Shown one piece after another: positions 52,271 to 61,689 of a DNA stretch of 64,000 bases. Source of the DNA: Bacteroidales bacterium. GTDB lineage: Bacteria > Bacteroidota > Bacteroidia > Bacteroidales > Paludibacteraceae. Position 1 is the first letter of the stretch. Each line of letters starts with the position of its first letter. The position numbers and the translations under genes are program-made. The notes under the pieces are model-generated. The model saw only the letters and a program-made list of their open reading frames with translations. It did not search any database and was not told the origin of the DNA. Location: positions 60,927-124,926 of the forward strand of contig SUXE01000016.1 of the NCBI GenBank assembly GCA_015061115.1, in the 5' to 3' direction.

Positions 52271-52297
52271 GCTTATTTAACATGCCTTTTGAATCAA

Positions 52298-52330
52298 TTA
52301 GGAATATTCAATAAAAAATCATTACCTTTG
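52298..52330 (+). promoter_or_regulatory. Promoter of the SDDDD lipoprotein and ABC-F gene
   Basis: TACCTTTG at 52323-52330, with a TTAG -33-like element at 52298-52301 (21 bases). It fixes ATG 52355 as the start. Confidence 0.55.
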
Positions 52331-52354
52331 TCATGTAATTTTAAAATAGGGTAT

Positions 52355-53014
52355 ATGGAAAAATTTAGTTTTTTGAAGTTAGCGAAAATTTCGTTTTTGA
52401 TTTTAGGTTTGTTCTCACTTACATTCACTTCTTGTCGTAGTGATGATGATGATCCTAAAACGTCTCCTTTTGATGGGCTGCCTGGAGTTCCAGTTTTGGA
52501 AGTAGGTGATTTTTATGTGCCTTATCCAGAGAATCATTCATTTCGCTCATACAATTTGAATGATGTTACAATTCTTGTCGGAGATTATAAAACAGGTCAT
52601 AATGACAAGTTCAAATGTTATTTGACAATGGATACTTTGTCAGAGAGCGTGAGAATATTATACTATTCTCTTATTGATCCTACTACAGTAGACGCTTCAG
52701 ATGTAGATGGACTTGCAAAAACTTTTGTAAACGATTGGTATAGCGATGACAATGGCTATGAGCAGACTACTGAAGAAACTGTGCTTTTCGCAGGTTTTAA
52801 TGCAAAAAAAATCACCTCAATGCAAGTTTGGGTAAAAGATCCAAGTACTAATGAGAAAATAGAGGGACGATTCTATCATGAGCGTTATATTTTCTTTGAC
52901 AGTGGTTCAAAGAAGGTTTATTCTGTGGTTATGCAAATGCCTGAGTCTTTAATGGAACGCCGTCGACCTGAGTTGTACAATATTCTTTCTGGTCTAAAGG
53001 TTAACAAAAAATAA
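52355..53014 (+). CDS. Lipoprotein with SDDDD surface-export signal
   Basis: A 219-residue lipoprotein. The signal ends at TSC, and the next residues RSDDDDP match the acidic export signal (SDDDD) of surface-exposed Bacteroides lipoproteins. The mature part (DFYVPYPENHSFRSYNLNDV and later) lacks a known motif. The ABC-F gene starts directly after the stop (TAA then ATG at 53015), so the two share a transcript. The in-frame ATG at 52289 is rejected, because it precedes the -7 box. Confidence 0.75.
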   Translation: MEKFSFLKLAKISFLILGLFSLTFTSCRSDDDDPKTSPFDGLPGVPVLEVGDFYVPYPENHSFRSYNLNDVTILVGDYKTGHNDKFKCYLTMDTLSESVRILYYSLIDPTTVDASDVDGLAKTFVNDWYSDDNGYEQTTEETVLFAGFNAKKITSMQVWVKDPSTNEKIEGRFYHERYIFFDSGSKKVYSVVMQMPESLMERRRPELYNILSGLKVNKK

Positions 53015-54652
53015 ATGATATCAGTTGATGGATTGGCCGTAGAATTTAGCGGCAGAACTCTTTTTGAAAACATCTCTTTCCAGGTCAATGAGAAAGACAG
53101 AATTGCGTTGATGGGAAAGAATGGTGCTGGTAAGAGCACATTGTTGAAAATCTTGGCAGGTGTACAGAAACCTACAAGAGGAAATGTGTCGGCACCAAAA
53201 GATACGGTGATTGCATATCTTCCTCAGCATTTGATGACGGAGGATGGACGTACTGTACGTGAAGAGGCAAGTCTTGCTTTCGAGCAACTTTTCGCCATGG
53301 AGAAAGAAATCGAGGCACTTAACAAAGAACTCGGTGAACGTACAGACTACGAAAGTGATGAATATATGGCGTTGATAGAGAAAGTTTCGGCTTTGAGTGA
53401 GAAATTTTATGCTATCGACAATACGAATTATGAAGAAGACGTGGAGAGAACTCTTCTTGGTCTTGGATTCCTTCGTTCTGATTTCGATCGTCAGACAAGT
53501 GATTTCAGCGGAGGGTGGAGAATGCGTATTGAATTAGCCAAGTTGTTGTTGAAGAAACCGGATGTTCTGCTTCTTGACGAGCCGACAAACCATCTGGATA
53601 TCGAGTCAATTCAATGGCTTGAAGATTTTATTGTGAATAGTGCAAAGGCAGTGATCGTGATTTCGCACGACCGTGCCTTTGTCGACAATATCACTACACG
53701 TACAATTGAGGTGACGATGGGAAGAATTTACGACTATAAGGTCAATTATTCTCATTACCTTGAATTGCGTAAGGAACGACGTGAGCAACAGCAGAAGGCT
53801 TACGAGGAACAACAGAAGATGATCGCTGAAACAAAAGATTTCATCGAGCGTTTCAAGGGTACCTATTCAAAGACTCTTCAGGTGCAGTCTCGCGTCAAAA
53901 TGCTTGAAAAACTTGAACTTATTGAGCCAGAAGAGGTGGATACTTCAGCTTTGAAAATCCGTTTCCAGCCGGCTCCTCGTTCTGGTAATTATCCTGTTAT
54001 CGTGGAAAATCTGCAGAAAGCTTACGATGATAAGGTAATTATCTCAGGTGTGAATATGACAATTGAAAGAGGGGACAAGGTCGCTTTTGTCGGCAGAAAC
54101 GGTGAAGGTAAGTCTACTCTTGTGAAATGTATAAAGAATGAAATTCCTTTTGAAGGAAGTTGTCAGATTGGGCACAATGTCCAGATTGGATATTTCGCAC
54201 AGAATCAGGCCTCTCTTCTAGATGGCGAACTGACTGTGTTTGAGACGATTGATGACGTCGCACAGGGAGATATTCGTACTAAAATCAAGGACTTGCTAGG
54301 TGCTTTTATGTTTGGAGGAGAAGCATCGTTAAAGAAAGTCAAGGTGTTGTCGGGTGGAGAGAAGACACGTCTCGCCTTACTTAAACTATTGCTAGAACCA
54401 GTGAATCTTTTGATATTGGATGAGCCGACCAACCATCTTGACCTTCGTACAAAGGATATATTGAAGTCTGCTTTGCAGAATTTCGAGGGTACAATTATCC
54501 TTGTGTCTCACGACCGTGATTTCCTTGATGGTTTGGTGTCTAAAGTTTACGAATTTGGAGGTGGAAAAGTTCGTGAACATTTGAGCACAATCACAGAATA
54601 TTTGAAAGAGAAAAAGATGCAAAATTTGAGGGAGTTGGAAAAACGCTCTTAA
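53015..54652 (+). CDS. ABC-F family ATPase
   Basis: A 545-residue cytoplasmic protein with two ATP-binding domains and no membrane part. Walker A motifs are MGKNGAGKST (33-42) and VGRNGEGKST (~362-371); signatures are SDFSGGWRMR and VLSGGEKTRL; Walker B reads LLLDEPTNHLD and LILDEPTNHLD. The linker (~240-330) is the charged P-site tRNA-interaction motif region (KERREQQQKAYEEQQKMI). ABC-F proteins act on the ribosome: EttA/Uup-like regulation, or antibiotic protection in some. Nothing here suggests a resistance type. It is cotranscribed with the lipoprotein. Confidence 0.9.
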   Translation: MISVDGLAVEFSGRTLFENISFQVNEKDRIALMGKNGAGKSTLLKILAGVQKPTRGNVSAPKDTVIAYLPQHLMTEDGRTVREEASLAFEQLFAMEKEIEALNKELGERTDYESDEYMALIEKVSALSEKFYAIDNTNYEEDVERTLLGLGFLRSDFDRQTSDFSGGWRMRIELAKLLLKKPDVLLLDEPTNHLDIESIQWLEDFIVNSAKAVIVISHDRAFVDNITTRTIEVTMGRIYDYKVNYSHYLELRKERREQQQKAYEEQQKMIAETKDFIERFKGTYSKTLQVQSRVKMLEKLELIEPEEVDTSALKIRFQPAPRSGNYPVIVENLQKAYDDKVIISGVNMTIERGDKVAFVGRNGEGKSTLVKCIKNEIPFEGSCQIGHNVQIGYFAQNQASLLDGELTVFETIDDVAQGDIRTKIKDLLGAFMFGGEASLKKVKVLSGGEKTRLALLKLLLEPVNLLILDEPTNHLDLRTKDILKSALQNFEGTIILVSHDRDFLDGLVSKVYEFGGGKVREHLSTITEYLKEKKMQNLRELEKRS

Positions 54653-54677
54653 GAATGTCTGTTATATGATTAATGAA

Positions 54678-56756
54678 ATGAAGAAAATTATGTTGACGTT
54701 GCTGCCTGCTACAATTATTTCCATGACATCGTGTGGTGGTGGAGAAAAACAGGTCGCTCCTACAATAGCGTCAGGAATTGACAAAACAAATTTAGACACT
54801 TTAGTCAATCCTAAAGACAATTTTTATCAGTACGCATGTGGCGGATGGATGAAAAAGAATCCGTTGACTGGTGAATATGCGCGCTATGGCTCTTTCGAAC
54901 AGGTCGGCGAATTGAATAAAAAGCAGATGAAATCGCTTATTGAGGATCTGTCTACGAAGAAGTTTGAGAAGGGCAGCGTCGGAGATAAACTTTGTACACT
55001 CTACAATCTATATATGGATTCGACCAAGTTGAATACCATAGGAATCGCACCTTTAGCCGAGGATCTTCGTGCTATAGACGATATAAAAAGCAGGGATCAG
55101 TTTGTCTCATTGATAGCGGATTTGCATAAAATCGACGTGAATGTTTTCTTCACTTTCTATATTGGAGCTGACGACAAAAACAGTAAGATGAATATGCTCC
55201 ACACATATCAGTGTGGACTTTCTTTAGGAAGCCGAGATTATTATCTTTCCAAGAAAGACACTTCAATGGTGAAAATACGTGAGAAATTTATCGCTCATGT
55301 GGATAGAATGTTCCAATTGTTTGGCTATCCGGCTGATCAAGCAAAGAAGTGTACTGAAGATGTGATTGAAATTGAAACAGCATTGGCTGAGTCGTTTTAT
55401 ACCAAAGAGCAGCTAAGAGTTCCGAATGACAATTACCATAAGATTTCTTACGACGAGTTTAAGAATGATTTTGCAGGAGTTTCTCACGTCAAAGATAAAA
55501 GAGATGTCATTCATTTTGACTGGGATACATATTTCGGAAAATTCAATCTGAAAGAAGATTCCATTAATGTTTCGCAGATTGAACCAATCAAGAAAGCGGT
55601 AGACTTGATTGTAAATTGGGATAAAGATGCACTGAAAAACTATATGAAATGGCAATTGATAGACCGTGCCGCTGGTTCTCTTGGCGATGAGGTCTACAAT
55701 GCGAACTTTGATTTCTATGGCAAGGTGTTGTCTGGTAGACAGGAGCCGTCTCCAAGGTGGAAGAGGGCAGTGTCTGTGCTAGAGAATGCTATGGGAGAGG
55801 CTCTTGGAGAAATGTATGTGGAGAAATATTTCCCGGCGTCGCATAAAGAGAGAATGGTGCAACTGGTAAAGAATCTGCAGGATTCTTACGCTGAGCGTTT
55901 GGACAGCCTTTCATGGATGAGTGATTCAACAAAGGTAAAGGCGAAGGAGAAATTGGCTGGACTAACAGTGAAAATCGGTTATCCTGATAAGTTTAGAGAC
56001 TACTCGTCTCTTGAGATCACGGATGAGAATCTTTGGGAAAATACCAAAAGGATAAGCAGATTCAAAGCTGATATAATGCTAGAGAAGGCAGGAAAACCGG
56101 TTGACAAGACAGAGTGGCACATGTATCCGCAGACTGTGAATGCTTATTATAATCCTTCGACGAATGAGATATGTTTCCCTGCTGGAATTTTGCAGAAGCC
56201 GTTTTTTGATATGGAGGCTGATGATGCATATAATTATGGAGCTATCGGAGTGGTTATCGGACACGAGATGACACATGGATACGATGATCAAGGCCGCCAG
56301 TTTGACGTGGATGGAAATCTTAAGGATTGGTGGACTCCAGAAGACGCTGCTTTGTTCACGCTTCGTTCAAGCAGCATCATGGAGTATTTCAACGGTATTG
56401 AAGTTGCTCCGGGAGTTTATGCAAATGGAAGATTTACATTAGGAGAGAATTTGGCGGACCATGGAGGCCTGAAAATATCATTCAACGCATTGAAAAGAGC
56501 AATGAAGACAAATCCTTTGACTGAGCAGGATGGCTTCACTCCAGAGCAAAGATTCTTCTTGTCGTATGCTGGAGTATGGGCAAACAACATACGTCCAGAG
56601 GAAATTATACGCAGGACAAAGGAAGATCCACATGCGCTTGGCAAGTGGAGAGTGAACGGTGCTCTTCCTCATATCAATGAGTGGTATGATGCTTTTGGTG
56701 TTACAGAAACAGATTCGATGTATATAGATCCAAGTAGACGTGCAAATATTTGGTAA
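54678..56756 (+). CDS. pepO: M13-family (neprilysin-like) metallopeptidase lipoprotein
   Basis: A 692-residue zinc endopeptidase. A lipoprotein signal ends at C19 (SMTSC). The N-terminal helical M13 domain contains NPKDNFYQYACGGWMKKNP (family start). The catalytic HExxH is IGHEMTHGYDDQG (~510-520), followed by ENLADHGGL, which provides the third ligand. The C-terminal RRANIW end is the family's conserved W terminus. As a lipoprotein it probably acts on the periplasmic or outer face. A start at 54666 (MINEM) is possible; 54678 directly precedes the signal. Confidence 0.9.
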   Translation: MKKIMLTLLPATIISMTSCGGGEKQVAPTIASGIDKTNLDTLVNPKDNFYQYACGGWMKKNPLTGEYARYGSFEQVGELNKKQMKSLIEDLSTKKFEKGSVGDKLCTLYNLYMDSTKLNTIGIAPLAEDLRAIDDIKSRDQFVSLIADLHKIDVNVFFTFYIGADDKNSKMNMLHTYQCGLSLGSRDYYLSKKDTSMVKIREKFIAHVDRMFQLFGYPADQAKKCTEDVIEIETALAESFYTKEQLRVPNDNYHKISYDEFKNDFAGVSHVKDKRDVIHFDWDTYFGKFNLKEDSINVSQIEPIKKAVDLIVNWDKDALKNYMKWQLIDRAAGSLGDEVYNANFDFYGKVLSGRQEPSPRWKRAVSVLENAMGEALGEMYVEKYFPASHKERMVQLVKNLQDSYAERLDSLSWMSDSTKVKAKEKLAGLTVKIGYPDKFRDYSSLEITDENLWENTKRISRFKADIMLEKAGKPVDKTEWHMYPQTVNAYYNPSTNEICFPAGILQKPFFDMEADDAYNYGAIGVVIGHEMTHGYDDQGRQFDVDGNLKDWWTPEDAALFTLRSSSIMEYFNGIEVAPGVYANGRFTLGENLADHGGLKISFNALKRAMKTNPLTEQDGFTPEQRFFLSYAGVWANNIRPEEIIRRTKEDPHALGKWRVNGALPHINEWYDAFGVTETDSMYIDPSRRANIW

Positions 56757-56782
56757 GTAATTTTAACATTTTTTTAGAGTTG

Positions 56783-56816
56783 TTTGCTTATTTATTGCCA
56801 AAACTCACTATCTTTG
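56783..56816 (+). promoter_or_regulatory. Promoter of the glycosylphosphotransferase gene
   Basis: TTTG at 56783-56786 and TATCTTTG at 56809-56816, spaced 22 bases. The leader to ATG 56889 is about 65 bases. Confidence 0.6.
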
Positions 56817-56888
56817 AGTTAAATTGCGTTTTTGAAAATGCATGATTGTGAGAGTTTGAAATGTAAGTGGTTAATTTACAGGTAAAAT

Positions 56889-58277
56889 ATGTTTGTCAAT
56901 TACGAAAATATTTTTTTCAAGGGTGTCGTATTTATCGCAGAGATGCTATTGTTGAATCTTCTTCTTGCGATATTGCTTCATTTTTTTGGATATAATGTTG
57001 ATCCGTATTTGTCGCGAGATATGTTGCATGCGTTGGCAACGTTGGCTTATGCCGTTTCGTTTTCGCAGCATGGAACGATATTCGACCAGCCGACAGCTGT
57101 GATTGAAGGAATCATGTCGAAAGTGTTCCGCACGATCTTCTTGTTCTCTTTGATACTGATTGTGGCGTTTATACTTGCTGATATCAAGTTTTCCATCAGG
57201 TTTTTCGTACTGTTTTTCACCACTTTGTTTGGAGTGGTATTCTTGTGGCGATTCATCGCAAGAAATGTTTATCGTTATTGGCGACATTTGCCAAAGAATT
57301 GCAGTCGAGTGATTATTTTGGGATCTGGTCAGGTGGCGTCTCAAGTATATGATGAGTTGAAGAAAAGCAGAATTCAGGGATATGATGTCCTTGGAATATA
57401 TGATGATAGTGATGTGTCTGAGTATAAGGTAGATGCTTCTCTTGTTAAGGGTTCGTTGGCAGATGCACTGGAATTGATTAAATCAGGAGAAGTGAATGAG
57501 GTTATCAGTGCATTACCTGCTGGAGATGGAAGTAAATCGTTCAAGATTCTTCAGGAAGCTGAACGCTGCTTTGTAAAGAGTTTGATTGTGCCAGATTTTC
57601 AGAGATATATAAAGAAAGGAGTATCTTTGATAAATGTGGCGAATGTCCCTATGATTCTATTCCGTGACGAACCGCTTGAAGAACCTTTGAATAGGACAGG
57701 AAAGCGTTTGTTTGACATACTATTCTCATCCTTTGTTCTTTTGCTTTTTTCGCCGTTATATGTGATTCTCGCGATCGCGGTGAAATTGTCTTCGCCAGGT
57801 CCGGTGTTCTTTAAGCAGAAAAGAACTGGAAAAAATGGAAGGGAATTCTATTGCTTGAAGTTCCGCACAATGAAAGTTAATGACGAGGCGGATAAATTGC
57901 AGGCGACGAAGGGAGATTCCCGCATCACCAAATTAGGTGCTGTGTTGAGAAAAACAAATTTGGATGAAATGCCTCAGTTTGTTAATGTGTTGTTTGGAGA
58001 CATGTCGGTAGTTGGACCACGTCCACACATGGTGAGCCAAACAGAGCAATATTCGAAACTGATTGATGAATACATGGTGCGTCATTTGGCAAAACCGGGA
58101 ATTACAGGATGGGCTCAAGTTACTGGATTCCGAGGAGAGACATCTGATATAAGTCAGATGATAGGCCGTGTCAAACAGGACGTGTGGTATATTGAGAATT
58201 GGAGTTTTTGGTTAGATGTAAGAATCATATTTCAAACTGTTTTTAATATGATAAAGGGAGATAAAGCCGCATATTAA
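56889..58277 (+). CDS. Polyprenyl glycosylphosphotransferase (WcaJ/WbaP type)
   Basis: A 462-residue inner-membrane enzyme that starts a surface polysaccharide by moving a sugar-1-phosphate to undecaprenyl phosphate. Four N-terminal helices (1-~120), then a Rossmann-like cytoplasmic region (VIILGSGQVASQVYDELKK, ~140-260). The C-terminal sugar transferase domain begins KRLFDILFSSF, with VKLSSPGPVFFKQKRTGKNG, FRTMKVND and LPQF-type LDEMPQF and GPRPHMV motifs. Next genes for the polysaccharide are not in the window, so it may be an orphan initiator. It has its own promoter. Confidence 0.9.
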   Translation: MFVNYENIFFKGVVFIAEMLLLNLLLAILLHFFGYNVDPYLSRDMLHALATLAYAVSFSQHGTIFDQPTAVIEGIMSKVFRTIFLFSLILIVAFILADIKFSIRFFVLFFTTLFGVVFLWRFIARNVYRYWRHLPKNCSRVIILGSGQVASQVYDELKKSRIQGYDVLGIYDDSDVSEYKVDASLVKGSLADALELIKSGEVNEVISALPAGDGSKSFKILQEAERCFVKSLIVPDFQRYIKKGVSLINVANVPMILFRDEPLEEPLNRTGKRLFDILFSSFVLLLFSPLYVILAIAVKLSSPGPVFFKQKRTGKNGREFYCLKFRTMKVNDEADKLQATKGDSRITKLGAVLRKTNLDEMPQFVNVLFGDMSVVGPRPHMVSQTEQYSKLIDEYMVRHLAKPGITGWAQVTGFRGETSDISQMIGRVKQDVWYIENWSFWLDVRIIFQTVFNMIKGDKAAY

Positions 58278-58306
58278 CAAGATTTTATGAATAAAAGTGA
58301 AAAAAA

Positions 58307-58338
58307 ATTGCAGGATTTATTAAACTTATTTATATTTG
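58307..58338 (+). promoter_or_regulatory. Promoter of the PorP/SprF gene
   Basis: ATTG at 58307-58310 and TATATTTG at 58331-58338, spaced 20 bases. Leader about 75 bases. Confidence 0.7.
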
Positions 58339-58417
58339 CCAAACGTTAATAAATGAATTAGGATAAAACCTATTTCTAATTACCATTATTTAAGAACTGT
58401 TGCAAAATAGTTGAAAA

Positions 58418-59506
58418 ATGAAGATAAAACACATTTTAGTAGCATTGACGATGGTCTTGCTATCTCAGACGGGACTAAAGGCGCAAGAGGAAATCGTCTA
58501 TAATCAGTACTATTACAATTACTATCTAGTAAACCCTGCGGTTGCTGGAGCTGAGCGTTGTACCCATTTCATGTGGACTGGCTTTTTAGGATGGGCCGGA
58601 ATGGATGGAAAGGACAATAAAGGGGAGACTCCTCGTTTTACAACGTTAAGTTTTCGTACTAGATTACGTGGCGGATTGGAACGTCTAGGAATTGGAGCTT
58701 ATGCTTATGTAGACCAGAACGGTAATTCGCTACGAAGAGGTGGACAGGTTTCTTTGGGTTACCATATTCCTTTGTCTGGTGGTAGTACTCGTGGATATAT
58801 GATGAAGCAGAGAGATATTACAAGACAGTTATCTTTTGCACTCGCTTGTGTTGTGAATGGCTATAGCTTTGATGAAAAGTTATATACTTCAGGATCAACA
58901 GATGCTGTAATCGCTAATGGAGGTGAAGATAAAGGATACTATTTCAATGCCAGTTTCGGTACTTATTTCTTGTTTGATAATTTCTTTGCGGGTTTGACTA
59001 TTGCCAATTTGGTTCCTACAAAGTTGGAGCAGATGGGTCGAACTGAGCCTATCAGACCTATAAATCCATTTATCTTCTTGGGTTATGATTTCCAATTAGG
59101 AGATGGTATGCAGTTTGAACCTGGTGCTATGTTTAAGTTCAATATTGACCGTGATGATGATAATAGTACTACTACTGAAAACACAACGACTACAACTCAG
59201 TCACAGGGTTCTCAGCGTCAGTTGGATTTCCATTTGAAGTTTATGCAGGATGTCCCTGGCAGAGATTTCGGATATTGGGTGGAGCTTTTGTATCGTCATT
59301 CTCTTGATACTGGCACTAATCTTGATGGGTCTAAAGTCAAACCAGCGCCTTTGTGTTTGAGACCTATGGTGGGCCTTAGAATTAAGAAGTTTAATATTGG
59401 TTACACTTATGGTTTGGGCTTGACTGCTTTCAACAAGCATAACAAGGGTGACCATGAGGTAATGTTAAGTTACTCATTCTGTAAGACTCAGCATTTCTGT
59501 AGATAA
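58418..59506 (+). CDS. PorP/SprF-family type IX secretion outer-membrane protein
   Basis: A 362-residue outer-membrane protein. Signal peptide cleaved near KAQ at ~22. The start EEIVYNQYYYNYYLVNPAVAG is the hallmark of the PorP/SprF family, which supports type IX secretion or surface attachment of T9SS cargo. The rest is a barrel with a Thr-rich loop (TTTENTTTTTQSQGSQRQL, ~249-267). No large T9SS cargo gene follows directly; the nearest cargo-like genes are at 29004 and 61690. It ends at the terminator 59532-59559. Confidence 0.9.
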   Translation: MKIKHILVALTMVLLSQTGLKAQEEIVYNQYYYNYYLVNPAVAGAERCTHFMWTGFLGWAGMDGKDNKGETPRFTTLSFRTRLRGGLERLGIGAYAYVDQNGNSLRRGGQVSLGYHIPLSGGSTRGYMMKQRDITRQLSFALACVVNGYSFDEKLYTSGSTDAVIANGGEDKGYYFNASFGTYFLFDNFFAGLTIANLVPTKLEQMGRTEPIRPINPFIFLGYDFQLGDGMQFEPGAMFKFNIDRDDDNSTTTENTTTTTQSQGSQRQLDFHLKFMQDVPGRDFGYWVELLYRHSLDTGTNLDGSKVKPAPLCLRPMVGLRIKKFNIGYTYGLGLTAFNKHNKGDHEVMLSYSFCKTQHFCR

Positions 59507-59531
59507 TAAAAATTTGATAATAGGAAGTGAA

Positions 59532-59559
59532 AGCGATGCTCTTGAGCATCGCTTTTTTT
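59532..59559 (+). terminator. Terminator after the PorP/SprF gene
   Basis: AGCGATGCT / AGCATCGCT with loop CTTG and a T run. Confidence 0.88.
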
Positions 59560-59753
59560 GTATTGATGCTCCTATATCTTTTGAAGTAGATGTGGCGAAC
59601 CATATTTTTTTGGGGGAGGTTTAGTGGCGAGTCTTGTACTGGCCAAATATACAAAGAAAGATTTATGGAATGACAATCTCGTGGAATTGTTCATACATAA
59701 GGGTCATTGATGAAGTTGTTCTTAAAGTTTAGTGGACAGCAAAGAATTTTTAT

Positions 59754-59761
59754 TAATTTTG
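59754..59761 (+). promoter_or_regulatory. -7 box for the M42 peptidase
   Basis: TAATTTTG at 59754-59761, 18 bases before ATG 59780. The rest of 59560-59753 shows no other feature. Confidence 0.5.
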
Positions 59762-59779
59762 CAGCGTAAATTTAAGACT

Positions 59780-60880
59780 ATGAATTTATCAGATTATAAA
59801 AACATTGACGAGAGCAGCGTCGGCTTTTTGGAAAATCTTCTTTCTTCATATTCACCTTCTGGATATGAGATGGAGGCTGCTCATTGTTGGATGGATTATG
59901 TTCATCAGTTTGCTGCTGTTGACAGTGATGTCCTGTGTAATTCTTACGGTGTGATCAATCCGGATGCAGACTTTAAGGTTATGCTTTGTGGACATATTGA
60001 TGAAATCGGCTTCCAGGTGATGCATATTGATGACAATGGTTTTATTTATGTCCGTAAGCATGGCGGAATTGATTTGCTGACGGTTCCTGGTACAGAAGTC
60101 GTTATTCTATCCCGTGGCAATAAAGTAAGGGGTGTGATAGGAAAGAAGCCTATTCATTTGCAGAGTGCTGATGAGCGGGTTAAGGCGTTGGAGCTGGATA
60201 AGCTTTGGATTGATATAGGTGCAGAAAGTGCTGATGAAGCTAAAGAGATGGTTCAAGTAGGAGATCCTGTAGCTGTGGTTTCTAATGTTTCATTTATAGG
60301 AAAACACAGAGTTTCCAGCAAAGGATTAGACGATAAAATAGGAGCTTTTATCGTAGCTGAAGTGATCCGTCGTCTTTCCAAGGAAGACCTGAAAATTGGT
60401 GTTTATGGAGTGGCTTCCTCTCAGGAAGAGGTCGGATGCCGTGGAGCAGTGACAAGTGCTTATAAAATCAATCCACAGGTCGGCTTTGCTTTGGATGTTG
60501 GTTTTGCGACAGATGTTCCTGACTGTTCTGCTATAAAATATGGCTCTTGTAAGTTGGGCGACGGTGCTGTTATTCGTCATTGCGCTGACAATAATGTAGC
60601 TTTGGTGCATTTGTTGCAAGACACCGCAATAGAGAAGGGAATTGCATATCAGAATGTGACTAATTCATCCGCTACCGGCGGCACTGACACATGTAAAATT
60701 CAGCTCACAAGAGAAGGTGTGGCGACGGCATTGATCTCTATTCCGAATCGTTATATGCATACACCGGTTGAAGTGTGTGACCTTCGTGATGTGGATTCGA
60801 TTATATCTTTACTGGTTGAAACGATAAAGAAGATAGACGAGAATGAAATTTTTGATTTCATTCCATGCCATAATTATTGA
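59780..60880 (+). CDS. M42-family aminopeptidase
   Basis: A 366-residue cytoplasmic metallopeptidase of the M42 (FrvX/TET) family. Metal ligands and catalytic residues are in CGHIDEIGFQV, GLDDKIGAFIVAEVI, ASSQEEVGCRG and ALDVGFATDVP, with the last ligand in IPNRYMHTPVEV. Members form tetrahedral dodecamers that trim peptides. ATG 59780 is chosen because the in-frame ATG at 59732 lies upstream of the -7 box (59754-59761). Confidence 0.9.
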   Translation: MNLSDYKNIDESSVGFLENLLSSYSPSGYEMEAAHCWMDYVHQFAAVDSDVLCNSYGVINPDADFKVMLCGHIDEIGFQVMHIDDNGFIYVRKHGGIDLLTVPGTEVVILSRGNKVRGVIGKKPIHLQSADERVKALELDKLWIDIGAESADEAKEMVQVGDPVAVVSNVSFIGKHRVSSKGLDDKIGAFIVAEVIRRLSKEDLKIGVYGVASSQEEVGCRGAVTSAYKINPQVGFALDVGFATDVPDCSAIKYGSCKLGDGAVIRHCADNNVALVHLLQDTAIEKGIAYQNVTNSSATGGTDTCKIQLTREGVATALISIPNRYMHTPVEVCDLRDVDSIISLLVETIKKIDENEIFDFIPCHNY

Positions 60881-61076
60881 ATTTTGGAAAGAGAAGTGTT
60901 GATACACTTTATTATAAGGAGAGTTCGACGAATTGTAATTTGCAAATTCGCAATAACGGGACAATCATAAAAAGAAATGCTTTTCCACTTTATGATTGAA
61001 TTCTTAGCCTCTTTTTCTCATAAAAAGGCGTTGACTTTCATTTTCGTCGAATTCACGTTATTATATGGGAAAAATA

Positions 61077-61105
61077 AAAGCGATTGGAGAGCCAATCGCT
61101 TTTTC
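61077..61105. terminator. Bidirectional terminator
   Basis: AAAAGCGATTGG / CCAATCGCTTTT 12-bp stem with loop AGAG, and A and T runs outside, between the M42 gene and the minus-strand winged-helix gene. The sequence 60881-61076 shows a weak spaced inverted repeat (TTCGACGA / TCGTCGAA) but no gene. Confidence 0.85.
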
Positions 61106-61110
61106 TCTTT

Positions 61111-61338
61111 TTAGAAGTAAAATTCGATTGCACTATAAGAAGCTTTCGAACCATTCTCCTCAATTTGGATTTTGTTTTCTCTTGCTAGCCAACCTATAGC
61201 GGCATATAATTCATCATTCTTTAGTTTAGTTCCCTTTTTCAATTGTTCGAAAGAGAATTTTTCACTCGAAGATGCGTTCAAGAATCTCCAAACTACACCG
61301 GCGTTTTCTCCGATGATTCCAATTAATTTGCTCTCCAT
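61111..61338 (-). CDS. DUF2582 winged-helix protein
   Basis: A 75-residue single-domain protein of the DUF2582 family, a small winged helix-turn-helix fold. The pattern IGENAGVVWRFL, FEQLKKGTKLKNDELYAAIGWL then ENKIQIEENG matches helix, helix, wing. DNA binding is plausible but not shown. It is a lone minus-strand gene with a weak upstream -7-like box (CATATTTG). Confidence 0.82.
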   Translation of the reverse strand: MESKLIGIIGENAGVVWRFLNASSSEKFSFEQLKKGTKLKNDELYAAIGWLARENKIQIEENGSKASYSAIEFYF

Positions 61339-61689
61339 ACTCTATAAATTTTAATTGCATTTATTCGTATCGCAAATATGTGATTTTTTTTTCTCTTTTG
61401 AAAATTTTTTTGTGATTTTATTTTGCGATTCCAATTAAGCGGCGTTTTTTTATGGATTGAGCTGAAAAGTGTTGGTTATCTGTTGTGTCATACTACACTT
61501 ATTTGTGGAATAAAGTGTTGATGTATTCATCTACAGTACAAAAAATGTGTTATAGAGATGATTTTTTTCAAAAAAACTCTTTTTTGTTTTTTTATTTTAT
61601 ATATTTGCTTTCGTATTTTGTATAAATGTATAGTAGTGATGACTAAATTTTATTTAAGCTTTTTTGAAATTTAATAGGGTATATTATAT
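61339..61689. other. AT-rich intergenic region with a promoter
   Basis: About 350 bases. A plus-strand -7 box TATATTTG lies at 61600-61607, about 83 bases before the ATG at 61690. No convincing -33 partner or other feature is visible. Long T and A runs dominate. Confidence 0.55.
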
